A stretch of 64,000 nucleotides of DNA. Origin: Rhea pennata. Its lineage: Eukaryota; Chordata; Aves; Rheiformes; Rheidae. The position numbers were made by a program, and so were the translations under genes. Positions 40,201-50,100 of this stretch are shown piece after piece (position 1 is the first letter of the stretch; each line of letters opens with the position of its first letter). The notes beneath the pieces were generated by a model. The model did not search any database. It worked only from the letters and a program-made list of their open reading frames with translations, and was not told where the DNA came from. The stretch lies in NCBI RefSeq assembly GCF_028389875.1, contig NC_084665.1:19810001-19874000 (forward strand). Direction: 5' to 3'.

Positions 40201-43200
40201 AAGGGAAGAAGGAATAAGACTGGTGCTTGAGCAAGCCATAGCTAAGAAACCACTAAATTTATTCTCACTGAATTAATCTCAAATAACTAATCACAAAAAC
40301 ACTTTAGAAGAAGATGATATCCCCAAAGCTGTCAGTTTAGTTTTTAAATTGGCCTTTAGTAAGCCTCCTTACATATTTATGTCACAACCAACAATCCTAC
40401 CAGATTAAAAAAAGAAACACCATACATGATTAATGCTTCCTCAACAGAATAGATCTATTTGCACCAACAAACAACCAGAAGAAATCAAAACATATCATAC
40501 AGACATAAAATATGAGCAACCAGCTCAGCATTAGCTCCATGTGGTGTACCTACCTGCCATATAATAGACATACTACTCAACAATTTTTACCCAGGCCCAT
40601 ATATATAATTACAATCAAGTTCTGGAAGCTTTCACCTTGGCTCAGATTTAAAATTTTAACAGTGCAGGATATGTACTTTGGTTCTTTGAAGAAATGGGAG
40701 CTTCTCCTGTGTATTCAACACACATACATAGGCAAAGTTTTCCAAAAGAAAATGTGTTTCATTTTAAACCAATAAATAAAAAAGGTGCCCTATAACTATT
40801 TTTATACCAAAAGCAAGCTCTGGAGAAAGGAGAGGACACTGTTTTTTGCAAGTATTTGTTTAGACTTCATCTTTCCTGGGAAAGGAAAAGTGTTTATGAA
40901 ACACAGCGAAAACATAGGCGCTGAGGAAGCATTGCAGTTGCAAAGCATAACCAAGTAAATCAATCAGGTTTTAAGATAATATATGATAAAAGACTCAAGT
41001 ATTAAATAATCTAGTTAAATTTTTGGCAGCAATGCCAGCTGAGCCACCCTGAAATAGTTTTTTGACTTGCAAAGACAAGGACCACATAAGCCAGTGGAGA
41101 TGCAAGTACAGTTTTTCTGATACTTTTCAAATCTCTTCAGTTTTATTAGTTACTCCTCCCACCTCCCCACACCCTTTTTCAAAGCTAAAACACAAACAAG
41201 AACAGATTTTCTCTTCTTCCTTTACAATCAGGCTTATAACTAATTTTCATTCACTCTCCTCTCATTTTCATTTGTTATAACTGACTTCTCTTGATACAAT
41301 ACAAAAGGTATCATCACATAGCAATAAAATCATAGGGAAGTCCACAGATTTCCAAAGTCAAGGAGAAAGCTAGGGGCAGTGAAAGTTTTTCAAAAGACTT
41401 TTTTTTACATCCTATTTCTTTATTGACCAGCCTTCATCAGCATTATTAATGAGGTATTTTGTCACAAAATTTTGCTTCAAAGAACTACCAATGGGAAATT
41501 CAGACATCAGTTGGTGTTGGAAATGTCTAAAAAAATACAGTCTAAGAACTAAGAAATGAATCAAACTCCTTTCTCAACCCACATTAGACAGTGCTCAGAC
41601 AGGCTTCTTGCAAACTTGCAGTAGAGATCCACGTGAAACTCACTTGTAGATCAGGGCCTTCAATAAAAAAAACATCCTGCTTTCATGGATAGGACATGGG
41701 AGCTTAACTATGCCAACTATCAGTTGCTTTTGAATTTTCAGATTTGTTGGAACCTAAGTATTTAGAATTCCTTCAACTTTCACTGAAAAGTACAGTATTT
41801 TAATTAGTAATAAAGATTAAAAATAAATTAAAGGAATCACATACACAGTCTTTCTTGAGTACTTGTCCCACACCACAAGAAACCACATCCCTGCTGCTCA
41901 GATGTGAAGTGAAGTATCTAAAATACTGTAGTGGGGACAGCCCTGAAGAGTTGAAGATGACAGAGCAGTTATCACAAAGAAACTCGAGGAAGCTATTTTG
42001 AAAGTCTAGTTGACCATGCACTGTTGCACAAGGCACCAACTCATGGAAGGGGAGATAGTGAACACGACATGTAGAAAGCACTCACAGTACTAAAGCATGC
42101 ATGCCAGCAATGTCCCAGTAAGCCACCACACTGCCAGCAATTCCAGACCCTGGAGTACAAAACTTCATTTCTAATATTCCCTTCTAAAAACATGGTCTTC
42201 ATTAACATGGCAGGAATCCAAACATACTTAGTTTAGGTGCAGCTTGGCCAAACACTGTTTCTAGATAGCTACTGGTAGTGTTACTGCTGAACACCAGATA
42301 TCAGCACCAGCTACAGAGATGCCAACTCTCCAGCAAAAATAGAAAAAAGACTAAACAGTGTTAGGAAAAAAAATGTATATACGTATTTATTAGACTCATC
42401 ATAGCTTTAGTTCTTCAGCTCAGTCTGAGGATAAACCAACGAGTTATGAAAGTATGTACCAACTTTCAGGCAGTTGAAAGCGTTCACACTACTTAGATGA
42501 TAAAGAAGACTGGAACACAGCCAGATGTTGTCTGATGAAGTCCCTTCTTCAGGCAACCCTACAAAGAAGTTAAATTGCAGTATCTGTGGCTCTCTAGAAA
42601 GACATTAGTAATTTTCAGAAGTCATTCAAACCTTCTGATCTTACATATTGTGTTTACCTAGCGCACCACAACAGTTTACTAGATTAGATTTTGAAGGTGT
42701 ATTACAGACTGTATAGATTAGTCCCTTTTCATATGCAGGTTTCCATTTTTACACAAGAAAGAAGGCAGAAGAACCTACACAGCCTTCCAATTAATTAGTG
42801 CACATATCCTTCCCCTTACTCCCTTCAAAGTTACATTACAAACAAGTCAAAGGTCAATACAAAACTAACGCACTCCACTACACACTTCAGGTGCCCTTCT
42901 TAAAGTTCAGAGATAGAGCAGCCGAACTCAATGCAGCTTCCTCACACCGGTCATCCATGAGTCTTCCCTCACGCTAGTCACCAGGGCATTAAACACTTCA
43001 AAACACTTGTTATGGTACTTCCAATATACTCGATTGTGTATATACCAGAACGTATTTAAGGAACCCTCAGTCACAGCACTTCTGATGACAAAGGGCAGAT
43101 CGTGCACAGACAGGCTCACGCAAACGTGCAGGAGATCCGTGCGAAACTCGCTTGCAGATCCGGACCTTCAATATAAGGACATTCAGCTTAAGAACACGAG

Positions 43201-43922
43201 AAGGCCCGATGCCCCCCTACCCTGTGGATGTGCCAGGCTCGGGAAAGGGCAGGTTCCGGCTGAGGGCAGCAAGGCTGCTTCAACGCGAATGGGCTCAAAC
43301 GGCACCTCACTGAGCTACTCCGCGGGGATCTCCAGGCTCGCTTCGGTCCGCGCTAACCGAACCGAACCGAACCCGGGTGGCGACCGCCCGAGCCGGCTGA
43401 CCGCGCCGTGCCCCGAACCCGCGCTACCGAGCGGCTCCGCGCGGCGCCCCGCTGCCGCGGAAGCCGCCGCACAAAGCACGCGAGCCCCGCGCCGCCGCCG
43501 CGCTCCCCGCGCCCCCGGGGGCCCGCCGCGCCCGCCCGCCCCCGCGCCGCAGCTCTGGGAAGCCCCGGCGCCCGCCGCGGGGCCCTCCCGGCGCCGAGCC
43601 GCGCTGCGCCGCGCCGCCACATGGCGCCCGGAGGGCGGAGCGCGGCCACGCGGGCGGCCCCGGCGCCGCGGCCCGGCGCTGCGGCCCGGCCGCGCCGTAC
43701 CTTGGAGGGGGGCTGCCGGCCGCCCGGCGGCGCCCAGGCCAGGCAGGTGCAGGCGGCGCTGAGGTGCGCGGAGGGCACGTACTCGTGCTGCAGGCGGCTG
43801 CCCGCCGTCTCCCACACGCGCAGCCGCCCATCCGCGCCGCACACGGCCAGCGCGCGGCGGTCGCCGGGGGAGAAGGCGCACGGGGCCGCCGCCGCCCCGC
43901 CGCACGCCGCCGCCGCCGCCAT
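19476..43922 (-). CDS. WDR43: WDR43 (UTP5-type WD-repeat protein of the SSU processome), 18 coding exons
   Basis: Nucleolar t-UTP protein needed for pre-18S rRNA transcription and processing. Coding exons in transcript order: 43922-43701, 39508-39374, 37792-37671, 31822-31702, 30481-30342, 29844-29742, 28621-28557, 28129-27958, 27445-27359, 25348-25217, 24702-24565, 23735-23649, 22779-22748, 21967-21904, 21019-20906, 20412-20343, 19743-19691, 19595-19476. All introns are GT-AG and phases agree; total 1977 nt, 658 aa (human about 677). WD40 repeats fill residues about 10-430, with motifs such as HLRVWET-like [42 protein letters not shown] and [13 protein letters not shown] basic NLS-like QRKKRKSE lies near residue 78. 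The Utp12 helical domain spans about 434-578. An acidic Glu/Asp tail begins near 600 and ends ESEEE. The start ATG follows GCC and gives a poly-Ala N terminus. It shares a promoter with TRMT61B. Exon 13 is only 32 nt. Introns 3, 4, 5 and 9 host snoRNAs. Confidence 0.95.
25167..25202. repeat. (TA)n microsatellite in WDR43 intron 10
   Basis: About 17 TA units. In transcript orientation they begin about 15 nt past the exon 10 donor (25216), so the repeat sits at the very 5' end of the intron. Confidence 0.9.
26307..26393 (-). ncRNA. SNORD53: C/D-box snoRNA, SNORD53-like (copy in WDR43 intron 9)
   Basis: Minus strand. C box GTGATGA at 26385-26379, D' CTGA at 26352-26349, C' GTGAAGA at 26343-26337, D box CTGA at 26317-26314. 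The ends form a terminal stem (GGCATGC with GCGTGCC). The guide next to the D box is complementary to ACAGCCAAG in the conserved 28S rRNA segment containing GCGAAACCACAGCCAAGGG. The fifth base upstream of the D box pairs with the first C of AGCC, predicting 2'-O-methylation of that C. Upstream of D' a second complementarity to AGCGAAACCA is present, but it is too far from D' to guide. Human WDR43 is the known host of SNORD53 and SNORD92. Assignment to SNORD53 rather than SNORD92 rests on the guide register. Confidence 0.88.
30148..30235 (-). ncRNA. SNORD92: C/D-box snoRNA, SNORD92-like (copy in WDR43 intron 5)
   Basis: Minus strand. C box ATGATGA at 30228-30222, D' CTGA at about 30196-30193, D box CTGA at 30157-30154, with a short ATGC/GCAT closing stem. 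The D-box guide is complementary to CACAGCCAAGG of 28S rRNA but is offset two nucleotides from the SNORD53-like copies, because GTGT rather than GT precedes CTGA. By the fifth-base rule it points to the A of CACAGCC. A second stretch pairs with GAAACCAC of the same rRNA. It is very similar to the copy in intron 4 (31478-31563). Confidence 0.88.
31478..31563 (-). ncRNA. SNORD92: C/D-box snoRNA, SNORD92-like (copy in WDR43 intron 4)
   Basis: Minus strand. C box GTGATGA at 31556-31550, D' CTGA at about 31524-31521, D box CTGA at 31485-31482, flanked by a short TGC/GCA terminal stem with one bulge. The D guide (CCTTGGCTGTG) is identical in register to the intron 5 copy, predicting methylation of the A in 28S CACAGCC. 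The accessory element CTGTGGTTTC pairs with GAAACCACAG over ten bases, longer than in the intron 5 copy. Adjacent-intron placement suggests local retroposition or duplication of one snoRNA. Confidence 0.88.
34330..36845 (+). mobile_element. Degraded CR1-type LINE (endonuclease-RT linker and reverse-transcriptase region)
   Basis: Lies in WDR43 intron 3, antisense to the gene. Conceptual translation with frameshifts and stops shows LINE hallmarks: [12 protein letters not shown] near 36,000 (CR1 consensus has DFSKAFDTVSH-like sequence), an LFNIF segment near 36,190, then FIDSTKL near 36,255 in the position of the RT catalytic FADDTKL box, and [13 protein letters not shown] near 36,340. The CR1-typical GTGTCCAGTTCTGGG sequence follows near 36,616. 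Upstream, a linker-like ACRDRIRK...NKKGIYWHI pattern occurs near 35,360-35,460. The catalytic Asp pair is lost and multiple stops are present, so the element is dead. The 5' limit is approximate. Confidence 0.9.
37146..37229 (-). ncRNA. SNORD53: C/D-box snoRNA, SNORD53-like (copy in WDR43 intron 3)
   Basis: Minus strand. C box GTGATGA at 37220-37214, D' CTGA at 37200-37197, D box CTGA at 37155-37152. Closing stem GCC..TGC with GCA..GGC carries a bulge. The D guide CACTTGGCTGT has the same register as the intron 9 copy and points to the first C of AGCC in 28S rRNA. An accessory complementarity TGGTTTCGCT to AGCGAAACCA is also shared with that copy. It sits about 5.3 kb from the downstream acceptor (31822) and only about 440 nt inside the intron from exon 3. 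Confidence 0.88.
41598..41675. repeat. Member A of an approximately 70-bp duplicated element (WDR43 intron 1)
   Basis: Strongly similar to 43109-43176 over about 70 bp on the same strand, sharing GACAGGCT, GCAAAC, AGATCC, GAAACTC and CCTTCAATA blocks with one short indel. Most differences are TG or CA here where the other copy has CG, the signature of CpG decay. Minus-strand reading ends GTCTGAGCAC, resembling a snoRNA D box, but no C box is present. Identity of the element is unknown. Confidence 0.6.
43109..43176. repeat. Member B of an approximately 70-bp duplicated element (edge of CpG island)
   Basis: The CpG-rich counterpart of 41598-41675, lying in WDR43 intron 1 at the edge of the bidirectional CpG island. 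It retains CGCAAACGTGC, CCGTGCGAAACTCGC and TCCGG words that are TpG/CpA in the other copy. It could be a promoter-associated element, an old repeat or part of an alternative first exon. I cannot assign it. Confidence 0.6.
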
Positions 43923-44119
43923 GGCGCTCCCGGCCCGGCCCTCGGCTCCGCGCCGCTCCGCGCCCCGCCGCGCCGGCGCACCAGCGGCCACGTGCTCGCG
44001 CCCCGCGCACGCGCGGCCCTGCCCCGCCCCGTCACCCCGCCGCGCCGCGCCGCGCGCCGGAAGTGACGGTTACGGCACCGCGCCGGAAGTGTGGCGCTGT
44101 GGGGGAGGGTGGGGGAGCC
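43923..44119. promoter_or_regulatory. Bidirectional CpG-island promoter of WDR43 (minus) and TRMT61B (plus)
   Basis: Only 197 bp separate the two divergent start codons, and the wider CpG island runs from about 43,200 to 44,830. Two perfect ETS-type sites CCGGAAGT lie at 44057-44064 and 44083-44090, 26 bp apart. The first is followed by TGACG. A CACGTG E-box (Myc/USF type) is at 43989-43994. No TATA box is present. ETS/GABP-type sites in TATA-less divergent promoters are common for ribosome-biogenesis and mitochondrial genes, which fits this pair. Transcription start sites are not resolved. Confidence 0.85.
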
Positions 44120-47100
44120 ATGCTGCGGGTCGCGGGAGCTGCTGCTGCCGCCGGCCGGGCGCCGCCGCCGCCCCCCGCCGCTGGCGGCTGCGGCGGGGCC
44201 TTGGCGCGGCGCTCCCGGCTCGCACCTCGCCCCGAGCGGGCCTGGCGCGGCCTCGCGGCACCCTCGGGACCGGCCGGCGCCGCCGGCGCCTCCTGCCCCG
44301 GCGGTGGGGAGCGGCGGCGCCGGGCCTGGGCGACGTCGCTCTCGCCGCTGGAGCGGGTGCAGCGGCTGCTGGCACCGGAGGCGGCGGCCGGCGCGGGCCG
44401 CGGCCCCCTGCGCGAGGGAGAGCTGGCGCTGGTGGAGCTGGGCCGGCGGCAGCGCGGCGCCCTGAAGCTGCTGTGCCGGCTGGCGGCGGGCGCGGCGCTG
44501 GCCACCCCCGGCGGCCTCCTGCCGCACGACGAGCTGCTGGGGCGGCTGCCCGGGCAGGTGGTGCGGGCGGCGGGCGGGCGGCGGCTCCTGGTGCGGCGGC
44601 CCTCGCTGGAGGAGTACGTGCTGCTCATGGCGCGCGGCGCCGCCATCGCCTACCCCAAGGTAGCGCCGCGGCCCGCGACGCCAGCGCCGCGGCGGCTCCT
44701 GCCGCAGGCCGGTAACGCGGCGCGCTTTGCCATCCGCAGGATGTCAGCGCCATGCTGATGATGATGGATCTGCACCCGGGAGACTCCGTTTTGGAAAGCG
44801 GCAGTGGATCCGGCGCGCTGAGCTTGTTTCTGTCGAGAGCGGGTAAGGGCCTCGGTTTAGCAAGGACAGGAGCAACGTGGGTCTCCCATAGCTTGCTGCC
44901 TTTCCATCAGTCAAAACCTCGAAGTCAGTTTTTCAAGATTTATTGCAGTTTTCATATTTGTATGTGCTCTGTTGACTTAAGATCAGCGTCTGCTGACCAT
45001 TTTGAGGGCTCTAGTACAAAGGGTTAGTGCAGCCACCATCGCTGCAGTTAAATACCTGAAGGTGCCAGCAGTGGTCACTGCAAAAAACTGAACTCCAGCC
45101 TTCATTGTTGATAACTGTGGCTTAACTTTACTAGCTTCTTTCTCCATTTCTTTGCCTTCCTAGTTTCCTTTTCCTCACCTTGCTGGAGCGCATGAATAAT
45201 CAGATTGATGGCATACCGAGTGAAAACATACAGTTGTTTCATGTTACACCTAACCAGATCTGATCTAGGTGTAGGTGCTCTGAAAGATAGAGAGCCTTTG
45301 CACCTGGCCATGCTGTCCTGCTCTCTCCCTTGCACTTGCACCATCTGACCTTGTAGGCAGCTGGTTTGGAGAGGTATTTTGGCCAAAAGTTATTCTTTTC
45401 CTTTCTTGAGACTGTAGGTTTAGTTTCCTGCCAATTTCTCTCCCTGAGTGAGCTCACTCCAGGGTCACAGGAGAGTTGGTATTTGCAAAGAGAAAGTGGC
45501 AAGCAAATGTGACTGTGGCAGTAGAGTAGCAGAACTGCTCCTCTTGGCAGCACCCAACCATTGAGTTTTGTTCAAATGTGAAACTACACCCTTAAACTTC
45601 ACCTCACCTGTAGTCATGCCATGTAATGCTAATAGACCAGATTTCAAAGTAATTTGATTCGTGGGCTGCTCATAACCAAACATTGGAAAATACTAAAAAA
45701 AAAAAAAAAAAAAAAAAAGGCATTATAAATTGTGCTATCTTTTAAAAATGTATACAAGTTGGACTACCCTTTGTGATTAAACTTGGTATCAGTCAACACT
45801 TCCAGATTGGAGGGGGAAAAAAGGAAAAAACTTCCTAATCCTTCCACCTACAGATAGTCAAGTATCTACAGGAAATGATGCTTCCTCTTAACACTGTTGC
45901 GAGGGAGACCAACTGAACAAACCACCTTTTTTTGCTTTAGACTGTTAAAGAACCTTAGAACTAAAAGCAGTGAATTCATTTTCTTTTACCCTCCCATTTA
46001 GCAATGCTGTACAACTGTCTCTTTACATGTATTCTGGGATAAAAGCACAAGTATTGTTTGCATCTTTTGAGGAAGCTTAGTATTCAGCAAATATGTTACT
46101 ACTGGCACCTCTCCAACTCTGTTTTGGGATGCCAGGATGTATTCTTGAGGATAAAATGAAAGTTAGGAATAGTTACACTCAATGAGTGGTACAAACTAGA
46201 GTGCTGAGATCCAGCAGCAGGTGAAAATGGGTGTATTTGGCAAGGGCTCACCAGCAGCAGAAAAGGGGGATCTGGAGGACTCCCTACCTAGATGAATAGA
46301 GCAGTTTATTCTTTTCAGTTCTATTGTTTCAGCTACAGTAAATGCCACCTGGCATCCCAGTTCATTTGAAAACATACATTTTAATGGTAAGACATTAAGT
46401 GCTGCCGCACACTCACTCAACCGCAGTTTGCCTTGATACATGTTGGGCCCAGGTTTTGAGCTTAGCAGTTATGTCTCTGCTTCATCTCCCCCTTTCCACC
46501 TCCTCACAGTTTCTTCCCATCATATTTGTATAATGTTTGGGGGAGGGGTTGTGGTTTCATGGTGGGATTTTGAAGATAGTATGGGATTATCCTTAAAGCA
46601 ACCTTTGCCACCTTTGCAGCTAGAAACAAACAAAATAGAAGAGGACAGTCATCACTTTACTTTGCAGAGATGTATTTGGAGAGAGGGGAAATAGAGCCAT
46701 TTTTATCTTCTCCCATCTCCTTCTACATGCAGACCCTAAACCCAAAGGGAAAGACTGAATACCTGTTGTTTGCTAAGGCAGCAGTTAGCTTTTCCTAAAT
46801 ACAGCAAACTAGTTACTACGTTGGATATTCACTGCTCTGTGGCCATTTCATACAGACTCACCCAGGCTTGCAGATGGGTTCTGTCCTTTTGCGGTATTGC
46901 CCGGTGTTTTCCTTCTAATCACTGACTTCTATTTAGCTCTAACTGTGCCAAGTCAGCTAAACCATGTGTCACCATAATGTCAGTTGTACCCATGGAAAGA
47001 AATAAGGTTTTGTACACCAGCTCAGTTCTGTCTTGGTGGGGGAGGTTTGAGATTTTATTGCTATTTTCAAATTCACTGAATTTAACACCAAATAGTAACA

Positions 47101-50100
47101 GTTCTAGTCACAGCTTAGCACAATTTGGCACCAACCTGAAAATATATAGGTTCAGCTTACTCTTTCCTAATGGTGGCTAATTTTGCCACCATTTAATACA
47201 GTGAAACCCAACAAGACTACTAACTGCTACACAGGTAAATGCTGGAATTCTGGTGGACACAGTACAAAAATTGGTATTTTCTTAGATACAGATGCATGGA
47301 AGTATTTAGTTACCAAAATTTCCATTTTAACAATTTCGGTAATCATGTATGTCAGTTAATCTCATTTTATCTTTGTTTACCACTGTCATTCTTTAATCTT
47401 TCCCAGAGACTCCTCACAAATGTAATGGGACAAAGTTAAGATTAGGTTAAGAAGGTGGCGTTTGCTGTAAGTTTAAGATCTTTGAAACCTAGAGAATGTA
47501 ATGTATGTGAACTTAATATTCTGCAGCATTGCAACAATAAAGGATTTTGTCCAGCTATTTTAACTGCTTGTCCTTATTTTCTCAGAATTCAGTTTCAAAA
47601 TGTAGGAAATTAAAAGGGAAGGGATGTGCAGAGGAAGCAATAAGACTTGACTCCAATACCCACAATTATTTTCTTCAAATATTTCCAAACTGATACTTCT
47701 TGAGTAATAAGGAATTGGTGCTGCAATTCTACAATTCTTTAAGGTGATACAAGAAGGCATTGCCGAAATCCTGCCTCTATACATGTTGGCACTGCCTCTG
47801 ATCCAGAGCGAGCTGTATCAGGGAGAAATTGGCAGAAAACCCCTTTCTCCTTTTGTTGGCTTAGTTTTTTGAATGGATTCATAGTGGGATCAAATGGGTG
47901 ATAAAGACCTGGTGGCCCCAACTTCAAATGGCTTAAAAATGTCACAGAACCTTACTTGGAGAACTTCTGAATTGCTGAAAGCTTTCTGTGCCCATTAAGG
48001 AATCTAACAGGATGACAGGTTTGCAAGAATCAGAATAATACAAGCATAGAATAATACAGCAATATAAGCATTGCTCTCCTTGCTTGAATATTCTGGTAAC
48101 ACTTTTTTTTTAATGAAGAATATATGTAATAGATTTGTACTGTGAATTTCAGAATAGTAAATTTATACTTCAACAATAATAATTTATATTTACAGTTATA
48201 AACAATAGCATGAAAACAACACAAGCCTGTGTAGAGCAAAGTACATCTGGGAAACTTGTCTCTGCAGCTGAGATCAGTGAGCAGGTTGAGAGAAGTTCTT
48301 ATCCTTACAGGACAGATGGAAAACAAACTATGCTTAGAAAATTAGAAGCCTTTGTAAAAATCAGGATTGTCAAAAATTTTAGACCGTCAGTTTCAAATCC
48401 TAGCAAAAAGAGGAGCAATCAACTGTTTGCCTGCTCCTAACACCTATGACTAGCAAGCTACATTGCAGCTTTCTCAGCCAGCACCTCTGACACATAGAGC
48501 AGGAAGGCCATGAATTAATTGGGCCACAGATGCTTAAGTCATCTTTACCACAAGAGGTGCTCTGGGAGGACATCCTAGGAACAGTTTGTGCTACAATAAC
48601 TCTGCTTTATTTTATCTGTGGATTGATGTATTTCAGTCTATAAAATAATTACCCAGCACTTTTTCTACATGTATTTGTTTTAAATGTAAAGAGAAAATAA
48701 ATTGCAACTGATTATATGTAATTATTTCCTGAAGTGACAGAAGTTGTACACCTTTAAATCTCATTTACTATGCTGCCTTCTTTCTGAATCCTTTACTGTG
48801 AGTAGGGGAAAAAGTAGTAAACCTAGTATGCTTTGTTTATTTGAAGTTGGATCCAAAGGACATGTTTTAAGTTACGACATCAGAGAAGATCATCACAATT
48901 TAGCTAAGAAGAATTACAGGCAGTGGCGTGCTTCTTGGGAAATAGGACATATGGAAGAGTGGCCAGATAATGTGGATTTCGTTCTTAAAGACATTACAAC
49001 AGCTGCTGAGGATATGAAATCTGTAACATTTGATGCGGTAAGTCCGCATTTGATGCAGAAGAATCCCCACATCAATGACACAAATTGATATTTACATTTA
49101 CTACATAAATTTAAATCTCTTGCTTTCCTGCTTGAAACGGAACTTCCCATAGGTAGCTTAACATGAGATCAGATCCCTATCAATAACACGTTATGAGATT
49201 TTCCTTTGTGAGTTGTGCTATAAGGATTTTCAAAAGTTCAACTATACTTTCCCAAATGAAAGGGTGACATGGCCAAAATACACAAGTATTACAGTTAATC
49301 AGTATTATCTGATAAGTAAAGACATACTTGTATTTCGGAGAAAGATTTTTACCTGTTCGGGCATATATTTCAAGCATTAAGAAAAGTACATATGCTTATT
49401 GAAAATATGTGAATACTTCAATATCCGCTATATAGAATGTATAATGTTACTAAGGTCTACAGTTGAGTTAGGAATGCTACAGCCTGTTCATCTCTCCTGC
49501 TTTTTATATCCTGATTTCATAGAAGGAAGGTATGTTGGGGGAAATACCTGCACGTTACGTTTGCATATAAAGTAGGGAATCTAGTTAACCCTTCAAACAA
49601 ATGACAGTTATGTTAAGCAGCTTATGTGAAAAAACAAAATGGCTAATGTAAAAATAACATCTTTGAAAATTTTAAATGTAACAATCCATAGGAAGGATCA
49701 GACATTACATATTCCACTGTTTTACTGTTTGAATAAGTTCCTAACAGATGTAGATACTGCCAAAGACAAAACTTTTCTAAGCCCTGAAACAAACAGTAAG
49801 TTAGGCATTCAGACTTTAATGTCATTCTTTTCATTATAAGGAAGCATCTGAAGTTTTTTTTTTTTTTTTAATCACTTGAAAACTAGATACCCAAAGATGT
49901 TAATAAATGTAAATATAGTCTTCCATAAGTTTTTAGTAATGTCAACATCATAGAGTTCAGTTAGCGGGAAGTTTAAAATTAACACAAGACTACCCTGTTG
50001 GTTAAATGAGACCTGCTCATTTAATAGAAATTCATTTGCAAGTAGCATGGACTTTGTTTTGTAAATGTAAGGACCACACTTCTGTAAGCTCTTCAAAGGC

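Noticed and set aside
41228-41316. Possible additional C/D snoRNA on the minus strand (GTGATGA near 41,313, CTGA near 41,230)
   Set aside because: No terminal stem, no D' box in order and no rRNA complementarity that I recognise.
42297-42403. ATGATGA/CTGA pair on the minus strand suggesting another snoRNA
   Set aside because: Ends do not pair and spacing is long; it looks like chance boxes in AT-rich intron.
43353-44715. Very long open frames (200-435 codons) on both strands around the WDR43/TRMT61B CpG island
   Set aside because: Stop codons are rare in GC-rich sequence. Only the frames leading into WDR43 exon 1 and TRMT61B exon 1 match family sequence and splice sites; the rest are Arg/Ala/Pro shadows.
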